Part shown: piece after piece, positions 1 to 12,600 of the stretch | Numbering within the stretch: position 1 is the first letter of the stretch | Layout: each line of letters opens with the position of its first letter | NCBI RefSeq assembly: GCF_037038585.1 | Contig: NC_092520.1 | Coordinates: 14,453,001-14,517,000 of the forward strand | Direction: 5' to 3' | DNA length: 64,000 bases | DNA from: Patagioenas fasciata | Taxonomy: Eukaryota; Chordata; Aves; Columbiformes; Columbidae | Made by a program: the position numbers and the translations under genes | The notes under the pieces: model-generated | Database searches by the model: none | What the model was told of the DNA's origin: nothing | Seen by the model: only the letters and a program-made list of their open reading frames with translations

Positions 1-1706
1 TCCAGTTTGTGATCATGTTTCTGCTTGCTATACCGCACTCTGGTCCTATCAGCTACAGCTTTTATTTCTTCTATTCATTAAGAGGACTCCTTCACAGATA
101 ATTTTCCTAGACTATTACTTTGCCTCTATTATCAACCTCTGGTTCTCATGTGTCTGCTACATCACTCAAGTTGCTTGCCTCATCAGTTGAGCATCAGCAG
201 TTGCATGCAGTTTGTAGGCTCTCAGGGCAAAGACTGACTCTGTTCCATTTCTGTGAAGTTCATAGCATGAGGTGCTCTTGTAAAGCAGAAATTATTATTA
301 GATTTTGCATAACAGCAATAATAAGAATAACTTTTAAAATGAATCTTCATAGAAGCTGTGGTGCATATGAAATTCAGGGAAGAGTTAATGATCTCAAAAA
401 CAGCTGGACCAAGTCATCTACTTCAGGATTGCCAGTTATCTGATGAAACCCTCTCAAAGACAAAATTACTCTTTGCTATGTTCTATTGCATTCTCGTGGT
501 TTTTTTTACCCCTGCAGATGAATAGCTTATCTAATTAAAAGTGACTTTCTTACTTCCCAGTTTTATCTTAGCTTTCATTAGTCTGATCTCATTTGCATAG
601 AAGCAAATGTAAACAATTTTAAGGCAGCATAAGCGAAAGTATAAGTCTAACTTAAATTAATTTTATGCTACCTCTAATCTGGCATTCAGTATATTATACA
701 ATAGTTTGGAGTTTCCACTGAGCTCACTGCTATTGCCTCAATGATGTTTCTAAACTACGTTAATTTTTTTTCTAATTTTAACTCTAAGCAGAATAAATGA
801 TAAATATTTGCACATCTGTCTTCAAGACTATCAGTATAGGCTGGATTCAAACTTTATGCACAACCTAGAGAACAGTGTGATGATCCATGATCGAAGAGTA
901 GCTCAGAAGTCACTGAAAGACAGAAAGAAAATATGTGCTGCACTTTGTTACTGTTTCTAGGGTGCTTGTTGAGGTAATAAATTCATTATGGCCTAACATA
1001 GCTTTAATTTTCTTATGGGAAAGCTTACCAGACAAATATAGAGTGAGTTTTCATTGCTCACTGCAGTTCTTCAGCAATTCTTTGTGCAGTGATTTTATGG
1101 TGCATCTAGATTCAAGATATGAAAATTTGTAGAATGAGGTGAATGTGTTTCTTTCTGGTATAAGAGGAAGTACGAACGTTATTTCATCCCTGACATGTAA
1201 ATGATCTGTTATTTCTGGTTCTGGACTTCATTAGAAAAAAAAAAAAAACAAAACAGAAGTGTGTGATTTTCCATGACCAGTAGAAATTCGATCTTCATGA
1301 AGTAGCAACACCTGTGTGTTTCTGGTTTATATCAGTCAAATTCCTTCACTGACACTTGACCAAAGCCCAGAGACAAGAACAATCCAAAGAGCTGATTATT
1401 TTAAGATCATACACTCCTTGAAATCACAAATAATGGCACAATTTATCTGTCAGAGTAACAGTGAATAATGCTCATATTAATGTGTAATGAAGAACTAGCT
1501 GAGCTTAAGCAGCAGTGTTTACAGCTGAAGGAGATTTTATTTTATTTTTTTCCCATCTTCCATTGTTCTGTTATCATGTAATTTCACTTATGCGTCACTT
1601 TATTCCAAAGGAATGAAATCCAGGAAGGAATATGCCCAATCTCAGTTCAAGTCTGAAAGATCTGGAGGAGAATTTAATATCTGTTTGAAGGCCTCAGATA
1701 TAAAAG
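1..1706. other. AT-rich intergenic DNA, no gene seen
   Basis: The open frames here are short, lack domain-like composition and are not flanked by coherent splice sites. Nothing beyond short A and T tracts was recognised. Absence of a gene is judged by eye only. Confidence 0.6.
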
Positions 1707-2449
1707 TGTGATGGGTTGAACTTGACTGGCTAGCAGGTGCCCAAGAAGCCTTTTTATCATTCCCCCTCCTCAGTAGGACAGGGGGAGAAAGTAAGATTCA
1801 TGGATCAAGATAAGGACAGGGAGATCACTCACCATTTACTACTACAACCAAAACAGACTTGATTTTGGGGAAATTTATTTAATTTATTGCCAATTAATAA
1901 TAAAGATAGACAGTTAGAAATAACAGCAAAAGTAAAATCAGCTTCCCTTCATCCCTTCTTTCTTCCCAGGCTGAACTTCACTCATAACTCCTCTACTTCC
2001 CTGTCCATCTCTGATCAGGGGGACAGGGATTAAGGGTTGTGGTCAGTTCATCACATGTTGCCTCTGCCACATCTTCTTACTCACACTCTTCCCCTGCACC
2101 AACGTGAAGTCTCTCTTATGGTATACAGTCCTTCACTAATTGCTCCAATGTGGGTCCCCTCCATGAGGTACAGTTCTTTAAGAACTGGTCCAGCATAGGT
2201 CCTTTCCATGGGGTGATGTCCTTCAGGAACATACTACTCCATTGTGGGTCCCCCATGGGCCACAGTTCCTTTCAGAAAACCTGCTCTTGGATGGGGTTCT
2301 CTCCACAGGTTGCAAGGCCCTGCCAGGAGCCTTCTCCTTTCTGTGGGTCACAGCTCCCTTCAAGGCATTATTCTGTTGTGGGGTTCCCTACAGGCTGAAT
2401 AGTGGATAGCTGTGCCACTCTGGTCTTCCATGGGCTTCAGGGTGACACC
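1707..2449. mobile_element. Avian endogenous-retrovirus LTR, left part (split by a CR1)
   Basis: The segment starts with TGTGATGGGTTGAAC and runs through a pyrimidine-rich middle. It then has a series of degenerate repeats built on 'gggtcc..ccatgggctacagttc', typical of a very common bird LTR family. It stops in the middle of such a unit, where CR1 sequence begins, and the family resumes at about 2796. No internal gag/pol sequence is attached, so this is a solo LTR. Which strand is sense was not determined and the exact family name is not claimed. The left edge is set by the TG start; no clear target duplication was found. Confidence 0.7.
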
Positions 2450-2795
2450 TTATCACTCTCTACGACTATCTGAAAGGAGGTTGCAGTGAGGTGGGTGTCA
2501 GTCTCTTCTCCCAAGTAGCAAGTGATAGGACAAGAGGAAATGCCCTCAAGTTGCACCAGGGAACATTTAGATTGGATGTTAGGATATATTTCTTCACAGA
2601 AAGGGTTGTCATGCATTGGAGCAGGCTGCCTAGGGAAGTGGTTGAGTCACCATCCCTGGAGGTGTTTAAAAGATATGTAGATGAGGTTCTTAGGAACATG
2701 GTTTAGTGGTGGACTTGCCACTGTTAGGTTAATGGTTGGACTCCATGATTTTAAAAGTCTTTTTGAACTAAATTATTTTGTTATTCTATGATTTA
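2450..2795 (+). mobile_element. CR1 LINE 3' end, nested inside an LTR
   Basis: This is the end of CR1 ORF2 plus its 3' UTR. The sequence from 2491 to 2706 translates to the CR1 C-terminal tail ([19 protein letters not shown]) and stops after it. The 3' UTR ends in 'ttggactccatgattttaaaag' followed by a single ATTCTATG octamer at about 2783-2791. It is 5'-truncated, as nearly all CR1 copies are. LTR sequence lies on both sides, so this CR1 is younger than the LTR. Confidence 0.88.
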
Positions 2796-3117
2796 CCATG
2801 GACTGCTGAAGAAACTCTGTTGCACAACCTCTTCTTTCTCCTTTTTCTCTGGTCTTGGTGTCTGCAGGATTGTCTTTCTCACATTTTTCTCACTCCTCTC
2901 TCTCACAGTTGTTGGTCAGTGTTTTTAACCCTTTCTTAAACATGTTATCACAGAGGTGCCACCAGTTTTGCTGATGGTCTCAGCTTTGGGCAGCAGTGGA
3001 TCTGATTGGAGCTGGCTGGAATTGGTTCTGTTTGACACAGAAGCAACTCCTGATGTCTTTTCACAGAAGCCACCCCTACAGCGCCCTCCAACTACCTGGT
3101 CACATTTACCTCTGCAT
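2796..3117. mobile_element. Avian endogenous-retrovirus LTR, right part
   Basis: This continues the LTR interrupted at 2449. The segment includes 'cttggtgtctgcaggattg', 'cttaaacatgttatcacagagg' and 'cacagaagccacccctacag', in the order expected for the same LTR family. It ends near 'acctctgca' at about 3117. Beyond that point the sequence becomes ordinary AT-rich DNA. The right boundary is approximate. Confidence 0.65.
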
Positions 3118-6100
3118 TTTACTATTCCATAAATTTGGATGGGTTTTGAAATCCAACATTTTTCCTTACTAGCAAGGAGTAAATAAGTGAAACCAATAAT
3201 TCTTCCTGTCAAGCACAGAAGTAGACCTATTTTGAAGAGTAAATCCAAGATTCTACCTCGATTAGAGCTGTGAGTCTGCCCCATGAATTCTGTTCCTGGA
3301 TTTCTATTCTTGGCTTTCTATTTCTGTATGAACCTGAAAAGTTATTTGTCTTCTCTCTGCTTAATGCCTGACAGAATTCTTCTGAGGTTAAAACCAGTAG
3401 TTAGTACATGCTAAGATCCCTATGTGGAATGTCACTGCATAGGAATGACGATATTTTTTTTTCCATCATGAATTTATACAACTTTGCATTTTGAAAAGAA
3501 CCGAATTCATCAATATTAAATAGTACAATGCATAGAGATGTTATGCTATACGTGATTAAGAGAAAATTAAATGTTTGGCTCAAGGCTGAGTAAAATTTGG
3601 TGCCACATTCCAATGAAATACACAGATACAGATATATTCACCTAGCACCTGTTTCACTTTTTTGTCTTTGCAGATTTCTCTCATTCACTTCTTATTTAGT
3701 CCATTGCAGCCAATGGACAAATATCAGCTGGCTTCAACAGGAAAGGTGTTTTGTTGTTTTTCCAGTACATGTACGTGATACTCAGATCTACAGCACACAT
3801 GCTGGAAGCTGCAGAGCCAGAAGGCTGGAACATGTCATCTACCTAATAATTCTTGTTTTGCAGTTTGTCATCTAGATCAGCACTGTCCCATGCTGACATA
3901 GCCGTACTGGAGCTAAGTGGGGTGTTATCACTGAATGCTTGTGAGGTTTCCACTGACTATCACTAATGTGATCAGTTTTGGGTCCTCAAATAAAACAGCA
4001 AATAATGTTATTTTGAAAGTTCAGTTTTGCTCTGGGCAAAAATATATAGCTGATTTTTTTTTTTTTTTTTTTTTTCTTTTCATAGGAAGATGAACTTTTG
4101 ATCTATTCCCTACCTCCAGGAATCACTAAATACAGGGCAGGTACACCAGTAACAGTAAAGATGTAATATATATGCTTCTTTAGTCGTACCTTATGGTTCT
4201 TACATTGTCTGCCTTTCCCAATCCATGCTGTAGAACAATTAAAAAAAAAATACAACAACAAACCAAACCAAAAAATCCAAAACAATACAGAAACAAAATA
4301 ATAACAAAGTAAAACCCATGGACCACACTATGGTCTGCTTTGAATAACAAATTTCTGGGTGTTCTTATTCTCCCAAAATGGTTTAATAAAGAATTGAAAT
4401 GTGATTGTGAGCATTTTCTCCACCTCAGACACCTGATATTTTAAACAAATGTGCCAAAGTAGTTTTTAACACATTTTGAAGTGTTGTATTGCAGGGAAGA
4501 GTTTGGGATAGGGGGTGGAGGGAGAGCTGCTAAAACAGACTTTCAGTGTGCTGGTCAGAATCACAAGGAAGCAGCTTATTGTACAAACACTTTCAAGCAA
4601 AACTTATGAAGCATTATGCATATGAGAGTAGAATTCAAGACAAAAGAGCTGTAAGATAACTCCAATTTTATGGAGAATGTTTGCAATAACATAATTCAAT
4701 TTTACTACTTTGAATGGATCTCAGGTGAGTTTGCTTATATGTGTTGTTAATCTAACTGCATTCCAGCTTCACTTCCTATAGATATCCTTCATATTTCTAT
4801 GACTTTCCAACTTTTTGCCTACAATTCTTATAATTGTTCTGCTGATAATAGAACTGTTGCAAACTTAGTCACTGTCTTGTGGGCTACTAGCCTGAACGTC
4901 ATTCACCTCACTGATGACATCAGAATCTGAAACAGTTGCTCTGTTTTCTCACACTTTTGAAAGTACCAAGCTCTTGAAAAATGTTGCATTTTGAAGAGAT
5001 ACATACTAGAGGGAGCCACATCACCTGTGATACTATTCATTTGACCATCTGGTTTCTACTCTGCTCTAAATATGGATTTAAATGGGTTGCAGGTGATATT
5101 CATGTTTGATAAAATGCATTACCAGAAATTGTTTGCCTAAAGAGACATATTTATCTGCAGGAGATTCCTACTGGAAATTCTGCTTTCTTGAGCTTGTATT
5201 AATTGGTTGTTGTTGGAAGTAAAAACTTGTCTAGATTTACCTTCTTATTGCATCAGGTAATGGGAAACTGCATCTACACTTGCACAGATGCTAAGGAGAA
5301 CTGCTGAGACAGCTGAGAGACAGGAAGAGTCATTGTATTTCTAAAGCAGACAATACTGTAAGGCAATTGTCTGTAAAAAAAAAGAGAAAAATGAGTGTAC
5401 GAATAAAAAAGGTTAATTTAAGTGTGTGAGGGCAGCTTAAAGTTACTCAAGAAGGAATTTATCAAAAGTCATGTCATTAACACTTGCCAATTTTTGCTAA
5501 AACTGTCACCATCTGTTAATAATATATCTGTTTAGGAACTTGGTTTTCCACCTCATTAAGAAGACAGTGGTAGCTTTGGAGAAAGCTGGCTAGATGAAAT
5601 CTTGACCTCACTGAAGTTTCATGCAGATCTCACGTTCCTCTTCTGGACCAGGATTTCAGCTGTTGTGCCCCTTACTTAGAGGTCTTTCATTCATGCACCA
5701 ATCACACTATTTCATTGGTGAGATCTAATCTAAGTTGTAGCCATGCATCTCATCAAAGAGAAGTATCTAATAGTGTAAGATTATACAAAAAATTGTATAA
5801 GCCATCATTTCTTTAACTCTGATATTCGTGTGCCAATAAAGCTAAGTTAAAATAGCAATTCTTTTTGTGTACCCTGGGTTGTCTACCTTAAAGTGGAAGT
5901 AATATATTGTCATCTAAACTTTCATACTGAACAAATAATACATTGAAATCTAATTTTGTATGAAGTCCATCAAGAAAATCCACCTTTAATATTTAATTTG
6001 TAATGATCAGTCTCTTTCACTAGTTTGCAGTGCTGTGGGGGTTGTAATGCAAGACTGTTACATGGGGTTTTCACTAACCTTAAACCAAAACAGAAGCAGC

Positions 6101-7284
6101 CTGTTCAACACTAAGAAAACTGTAACCCCAAGGGAAGACCAATGAAGGTGATATTTATTTTCATGTACAGGGGATATTTACTGAACAAAAACAAGGACTT
6201 CAGGAAATGTACATGTAAATCTCTGGGTCAGCCAATGCATCACAGTAGCTTATGTGGCTTTAACTTCCAGTTAATCTACATTTTATTTCTGTTCTAAAGA
6301 AGTAATATTTTGGAAAGCGCTACTGATTGCATTGCTGGTAATTAGTTGTCACATATGTATACATATATATTTATTAGAAAAATATAACTAGAAAATATTC
6401 CAATGATCTGAAGTCTGCATTAGGTTACAAAGAAATTTGTGTTTACAGCGCAAGATGTAAAAAGGTTTTATTTTTTTTAACTTCTCCTACAGGCATGTTT
6501 TTACACTTTTTACAAGTAGATTAATGTATCTACATGACAAAGTGCTCAGGCATGTAAATACTTGTGATGTGAGATGAATTAATCTGCTGTGATTCAATAC
6601 CAGAACTCAACTGCAACTAATAAAGACTGATGGCAAAGTGAAAGTTTCTGATTCACCTAATGAGCTTATTGGTGCATTTAGAACACTTGTCTGGTGCATT
6701 TGTCTGGCAAACCTTTTAATGTTTACATTGGGATATTTACATTTGCAAACAACAATTCTGATGTTTACATTTGCAACTAAACATATTTTTAGATATATGG
6801 GGTTTGTTCTGCAACTTCTGTCCTTTGGTTGAGTCTGTTAGTTTTTCATGATGAATTTTTTTTTTTCCTGAGCTGCTTTATTTGCTTAAAAAAAAGAGAG
6901 AAGATAAGGGTAAAACATATGCTTAAAGACAATTATTTTTTAAAAAAAATCTGTTCTACTAACTTTATGTGATTCATTTTAGAGGGCATTAATTACACAG
7001 AAATTTATATGCACTGTTTGTGGGTTTAACTGAAGAACAGAGCAGAAGTTGCATATCGACAGCTTTCTTCTGCTTAAACTTGATTGGAACTGAATTTGCT
7101 CAGTCACAGCATGTAATTGCCCACATATACTGAGCTGCCAGATGTGGTCAAAACCTTTATCATAGAAATGTATGATAAAGTGTCAGGTATCTTGCAAAAT
7201 TTAGCTGGTTTTTCTTTTGTGTTGTTTTTTTGAGCTTCTACAGACATAGGTATTTGGACTAAATCTTAAAAAACAAAACAAAAC

Positions 7285-7315
<31 letters not shown>

Positions 7316-9352
7316 CAAAAAAACAAAACACATTAGTGCCAGGAGGACAGATGGAAGAAGAGGAACCACTTATGGAAGTGATCAAAGACAGTAGGACACT
7401 CAGGAGACAGAATTTGCACTGGGGAGCAGAGATTTTTTCAAGACCCAGGGGTTAACACACACAGCTCTACAATATGGATCAAAGCTCTGCTCCTTGAAGC
7501 AGTAGTTGCCTACATGTGCATGTGTGCAACCTCCTGTTAAAGTCGATGGAGGTAAGACACTCAGTGGACCTTGATTCAGCTTACCAAATGCATGGACTCA
7601 AGTCATGTGCTACAAGGTAGGCAGTAGGTGCTATTTCAAACTCCGTATGATATCTCGGGCATCTGCACAGAGGTGTCAGATATGATGCAGAAAAGTGGGG
7701 ACACCTGGGATAAACCTTCCAGACTCGCAGCTGAAGGTCAGGAAGCCTATAGTGACAGTTTGGGAAACTACACTGATATCAGTTTGTCTAACTCAAATTG
7801 TTTTGTCCATCTATGATTTGCAAATTTCAGCCTTCTTCTACCAACTAAGGGCACCATGAGTGTTTAACAGTTGTCATTTTACAAAAAAAAAAAAAAAACA
7901 ACAGTGAAACAAGTGACCTTGCACCAGTTTGGTGCAATAAAATTCCATCAAGTTCAATTTTGGCATTTAGCCTTAAAATAATAAGATCAAATGTAATCCT
8001 TGGACTGTGAAAATATATATTTCCATCTGGAAGTATAAACATAAGGTGTTACTAAAATAATTCACAAAACGAGTAACTGTAGCTAATAAAATGCTACTTC
8101 TTCTTTTTTTTTTTTTAATACATTGTTCAAAAATTTACACAGTCATTTCAATTGCATAGACCTATCTTTCTCACCTCTGGAAACAATTCTGTTCAATAGT
8201 ACTGCTATGCAGGCAAAATATAAAAATGTCTCTGACAGCCAATGAGAAGAGGACTACAGTATCACTGTCTTATTTGTATTCCCACATTAGATCACCATAT
8301 TTTCAAAAGTAAAATCTGGACCTCAATTTAAAATTAAAGACAAAATAGGCCTAAAACATCTTTTTGGAGTTTTCAAAAATTTATTCAGTGTTCAAATATT
8401 TTTTGTTGTTTTGAAATAGTGTAGCACTCTAGCTACCTTTGAAAATCTTTTAAGAGTGTATCTCTCAAATGCAATTATTCACCCTCCAGTGTACAATAAT
8501 TCAAATAATCATACAAAACTATCACTGTGAAAGCAATACTGAATATTTAATCTGAAAAAGGAAAGATGCTTTTGATGTACAATTATTCACAAAAAAATGT
8601 TTCAAAGAAATACTGCAGAAATAAAAATACAATGTAAGGATTTTCTAAGGGTGAGAGATAATGTCTCTCAGCTACATTTTCAAAGGCTTAGAGAGAATCT
8701 TATCAGGCGAAAATCTTTGAAACAAGCCTCAATGATAACAGAGACTTGAGAACAGATTACTCTTACTAATTTGTTCACCATTTGTATCTATAGTTCAAAA
8801 ATAAGGATCAAGCTCAGTTTTTTATTCATGGATGTATAAGCGAGAAAGTCAACTCAAAAGACTGTTCATGAGCTGACAGATGACTGACACTATTTTATTT
8901 TATTATTCTTTGAAATGTAACATTTCGGATTCATAAACTGTATTTTAGTTTTCAACTTCACATCCACGTGGTATGTTTTGGCATGTAAGTAGAAAAAAAA
9001 CCAAAAGTCCAGACTTAGCAATTCTCAAATGGAAAAGATCCTCTTGATTACATTACAGCCATCTCTGTCTGTTCTAAAATGACTTATTTCATTTGTTAAC
9101 CAGGCCCAGTGAGAAGGAGAAAAGGAGTTATTGTTGTTTTATTTGCTGATTCAGCAACAGTATATGCAAAGCTGAGGATATACAGTATTTAGGTAGTTCT
9201 CAAAGTTGGCATTATTTTGGACTCTGACTTCTGATTGGTTTTGTTATTTCATGAGAAATTTGGTCAGTGTTTCTTCTGCTTCATCTCTGAATTGTAGCTC
9301 ATTTAATTGTGCAGAGTTGTGTATTTTGACCATATGTCCACACAAATGATAT
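3118..9352. other. AT-rich intergenic DNA with low-complexity tracts
   Basis: No gene was recognised. It contains a T tract at 4054-4075, an ACAAACCAAACC-rich tract near 4250-4300, the CAAAA array listed separately, and A tracts near 7880 and 8105. The open frames here are short and look accidental. Confidence 0.6.
7268..7330. repeat. (CAAAA)n low-complexity array
   Basis: About 60 bases of CAAAA units, with two longer A runs interrupting the period. This is a simple repeat, perhaps grown from an old poly(A) tail. No retroposed gene was recognised next to it. Confidence 0.9.
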
Positions 9353-9353
9353 A

Positions 9354-9354
9354 C

Positions 9355-9410
<56 letters not shown>

Positions 9411-9420
9411 TGATAGATAA
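9354..9420. repeat. (GATA)n/(GACA)n microsatellite
   Basis: About ten perfect GATA units (9357-9396) are followed by three GACA units and a short GATGATAGATA remnant. The GATA-to-GACA switch is typical of tetranucleotide arrays that mutate by point change and then slippage. Confidence 0.95.
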
Positions 9421-9500
9421 TGTGTGTGTATTTCTGTATCTCAAAGCCTGGACGTCATCTCTTTCCCATATTCCTCCTGGCACACAAATTTTGACAGCAT

Positions 9501-9602
9501 TTCACAGAATCACGGAATGTTAGGGATTAGAAGTGACCTCAAAAGATCATCTAGTCCAATCCCCCTGCCAGAGCAGGAACACTTAGATGAGGCTTCTTCC
9601 CC
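9501..9602 (-). mobile_element. Short CR1 3' fragment
   Basis: It begins with 'ttcacagaatcacggaatg', the reverse complement of the CR1 octamer end. It continues with the reverse complement of the 'tagatgatctttt..ggtcacttctaatccc' 3' UTR and stops after 'cttagatgaggc'. Only about 100 bases remain. It belongs to the same sub-type as the copies ending at 36,100 and 50,026. Confidence 0.88.
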
Positions 9603-12600
9603 TTTCTCCCACTGCTTTAAGAAATCTGTTCAGCATTCTACTTTTTACCATGGAAATGAATAGCTACCATAGAAATGAATACCTACAAGCCTACTGTAAT
9701 CAGAAGTGTGATGGCAGTAATGGGAAGCTCGATCAAAACCAGCTCGGGCACTAAACACAGCTTATATGGGCTAAGCCCAAACCTTACTACTATGAAGTCT
9801 GTATGGACTGTGTGGCTCATGCATGTCACCACAGCTGCCACATGAACTTTAACTAACCAAATTTGGCTTGAGAAACTGTACAAACATACAGATGTTCTAC
9901 AGCTCACCTGCCACTATGCGGTCTCTGGTTTGTTCTCTAACGCAGCAATGCGGAAACAGAGCAACAAGTCCTACACCTAACCCATTGTTGCTGGTTCATC
10001 TTTCCATTTTTGTAGCTGAATGGAGAACTTTTGCTTTTCAGAAAATATACCGTAATGCATGTGGTGTAGCTTGCCTGTTTACCTCACTCAGTCTCTCCTT
10101 TCCTCAAATAAATATTTGCATATAAATTGCTTTGAAGAATATATTACCAACTAAGGATGGCTGGAAAATGAATTTAAATGAATTGTAAATCCACCTGAGG
10201 TTTTTTCAGGCTTGGAAATTTATATATATAAAATGGAATCTATTCACAAAACACAGCTCTTTTAAGCTACCAGCACACCTGCATTTCAAGATGATCTCAC
10301 TGTTGAAGAAATAAAATAGCACTGAAAGCAGCACAATTAGTAAATCAGGGAGAATTTCTTCTTCTCACACTGCCTTGGAAGTCCACAATTTAAAAATGTA
10401 GTGCTTATTGAAGGATAAAGCAAATGGCTGCCAAATTGACTTAATTTAAAAAAAAAAAAAACTTCAGAGTGGAAAGCAGCATACAACAGCAAAATGTTGA
10501 AGAAAAAATGAAATGAGGTTCAGAAAAAAAGTAAGAAGGAATCTAAACTGAGGAAGAAGAGTCTGAAGGCAAGAAGACCCTCTTGAGGCAAACAGTACAG
10601 TGACAAAAGCAGAGTTTTGCATGGGCATATGTAGCAAAACCTTTTTTTCAAACAACTGTTTCCAAAACTGATATGCTTTTCATGTAAATGAGGGCAAATG
10701 AGAGCTGTTAGAAAAGATATGTAGAGTGAGGCAGAGATAAACAATTCCGGATTATCTTCTACAGTCTCTGTTCAGGCAGTTAGTGAGGAAAGCAATAGGA
10801 AGGACACATGAATTTGCAATAGTAACTAGAAAATTCATGATTTACAAAAACAGAAGGTGAATTGAGGAGAAGGACATGGTATACGAGATCTTGATTTTTA
10901 TTTCATAGTACTATATAGCAGGATTGATTTTTTTTTTTTAATGACAAGTTCTTAAAAAAAGTATATATACACATATATATAGTGTATTTATAAGACATTT
11001 ATCATTTAATTAAAATATATATTATACATTTATCTATAAACAAATAAATACTAGTGTTTTTTCACTGCTTGTTTGTTTTTTTTGAGATTTTGGAATGCAT
11101 TTGAACATGCATAGTTGAGTACTGGTCCATCAAAAGGCCTGAAACCCTTTCTATAAATGAAATCCAAGCATCTCCACTAATTATGTGCATCCAAGCACTT
11201 GAACTTTAAATAGACAAAAATCTTGCCATTGTGAAAGTCTGAAAGTGGGAGCCCTGTGTATGTTCTATTAAATCAAAAGAAAATGAAGATGTGTTACCTG
11301 GTTAATTACAGTTTTGTTAGGCCAGCATTAATCTTGAGGCCAATAGGTGGCATGGACTTGACTACTAAAGAACTAAAGGAAGACAGAATAATTAATGGTA
11401 ATCAACGTATGTAAAATTGATCATGCCAACCTAAATTTATCTACCACTTCTTCTGCTTGTTTTTTTTTTTTGAAAGAGGCTAAAGATTTATTGGAGAAAG
11501 TAATAGTCTTTAGATGCTGTAGTGGGAACTCTGGGGGATGTTTAGTTTGGGACCACAAAACATTTTTGTTAAATGGTGTATATTTAGAGTCACACTTATC
11601 TCATCATTCATCAAAATTATTTTTTAACCGGAAATTGTTAAACAGGAAGATCTCTGGTAGAGTGTTTCACAGACTGATTATATTTGCATGAGCCCTTTTA
11701 TAAATAATCTGGAAAAGTCCCAGTATATGTATCACTACAAAGAAACATGCATTGGAAGTGTCAGGTCATTCCTGAGGGAGCTACTTTCTAACACACTGTT
11801 TCTTTCACAGGAATGTAAAGGGGAAGGATAAATTTTAGTGAAAAATGCTCCCACCTATGCAATGGATAGGAAAAAAACACAACTCTAATGCTGAATTTTC
11901 TTCACACCCTGGTCAGTATGTTGGTGTCATAAAGGAAAGTAAGCATAAATTCTTTTTGATCAAGGACTTCTCTTGTGGAACGACACTGGTGGTAATCTGA
12001 TTATCACAGAAATAAGCAGACACATTATAAAAATGTGATCTTGTTTTAGTTCAGCATTAAGGAGGCAAGGTTCAGATTTCTGAGGAGATCATGGTTGACA
12101 TGGTAAGTAAATTTGTAAATTTATTTAAAAGTTTGGAAACTCACAGAGTAAATTAATATGTGTAAATTAATATGTGATCAGACAAAAAGAAAATACTCAG
12201 AAGGCAGCACTGAATATGTTGACATCAGATGACTGTGAAGAGCAATGAATCAAAAAGTATCAAAATTCCCTTTTCAGGTTTTGGATTTTGGTTACACTTA
12301 TTCTTTCAAGCAGTCCATTGCAGCAGGTAAGGAAATGCTTGTTCTGTTTTGTTTTGAGTGACTTTTCCTATTTTGACAAGACATAAAAAGACTAATTTAA
12401 ACAGAAAATGAGATACAATAAGAAATATAAAGGACATAAAAGGACATATAGTTTTTTGTTTATATCCTCAGGGTATGAGGGTCTGATAAAAGGCAGGCAA
12501 CAGATTTTGCTTTTGACCTTTGGTTCTTCATCCATTTTCCTAAATCTGAGATACTTTGCTTGGATTTTCCAGGGCTTGTTTCTTCCCATAGCAAGATGAT

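Noticed and set aside
11395-11750. Possible old retroelement sequence in a 98-codon frame
   Set aside because: No reverse-transcriptase motif or element end is visible, and the protein has no recognisable domain.
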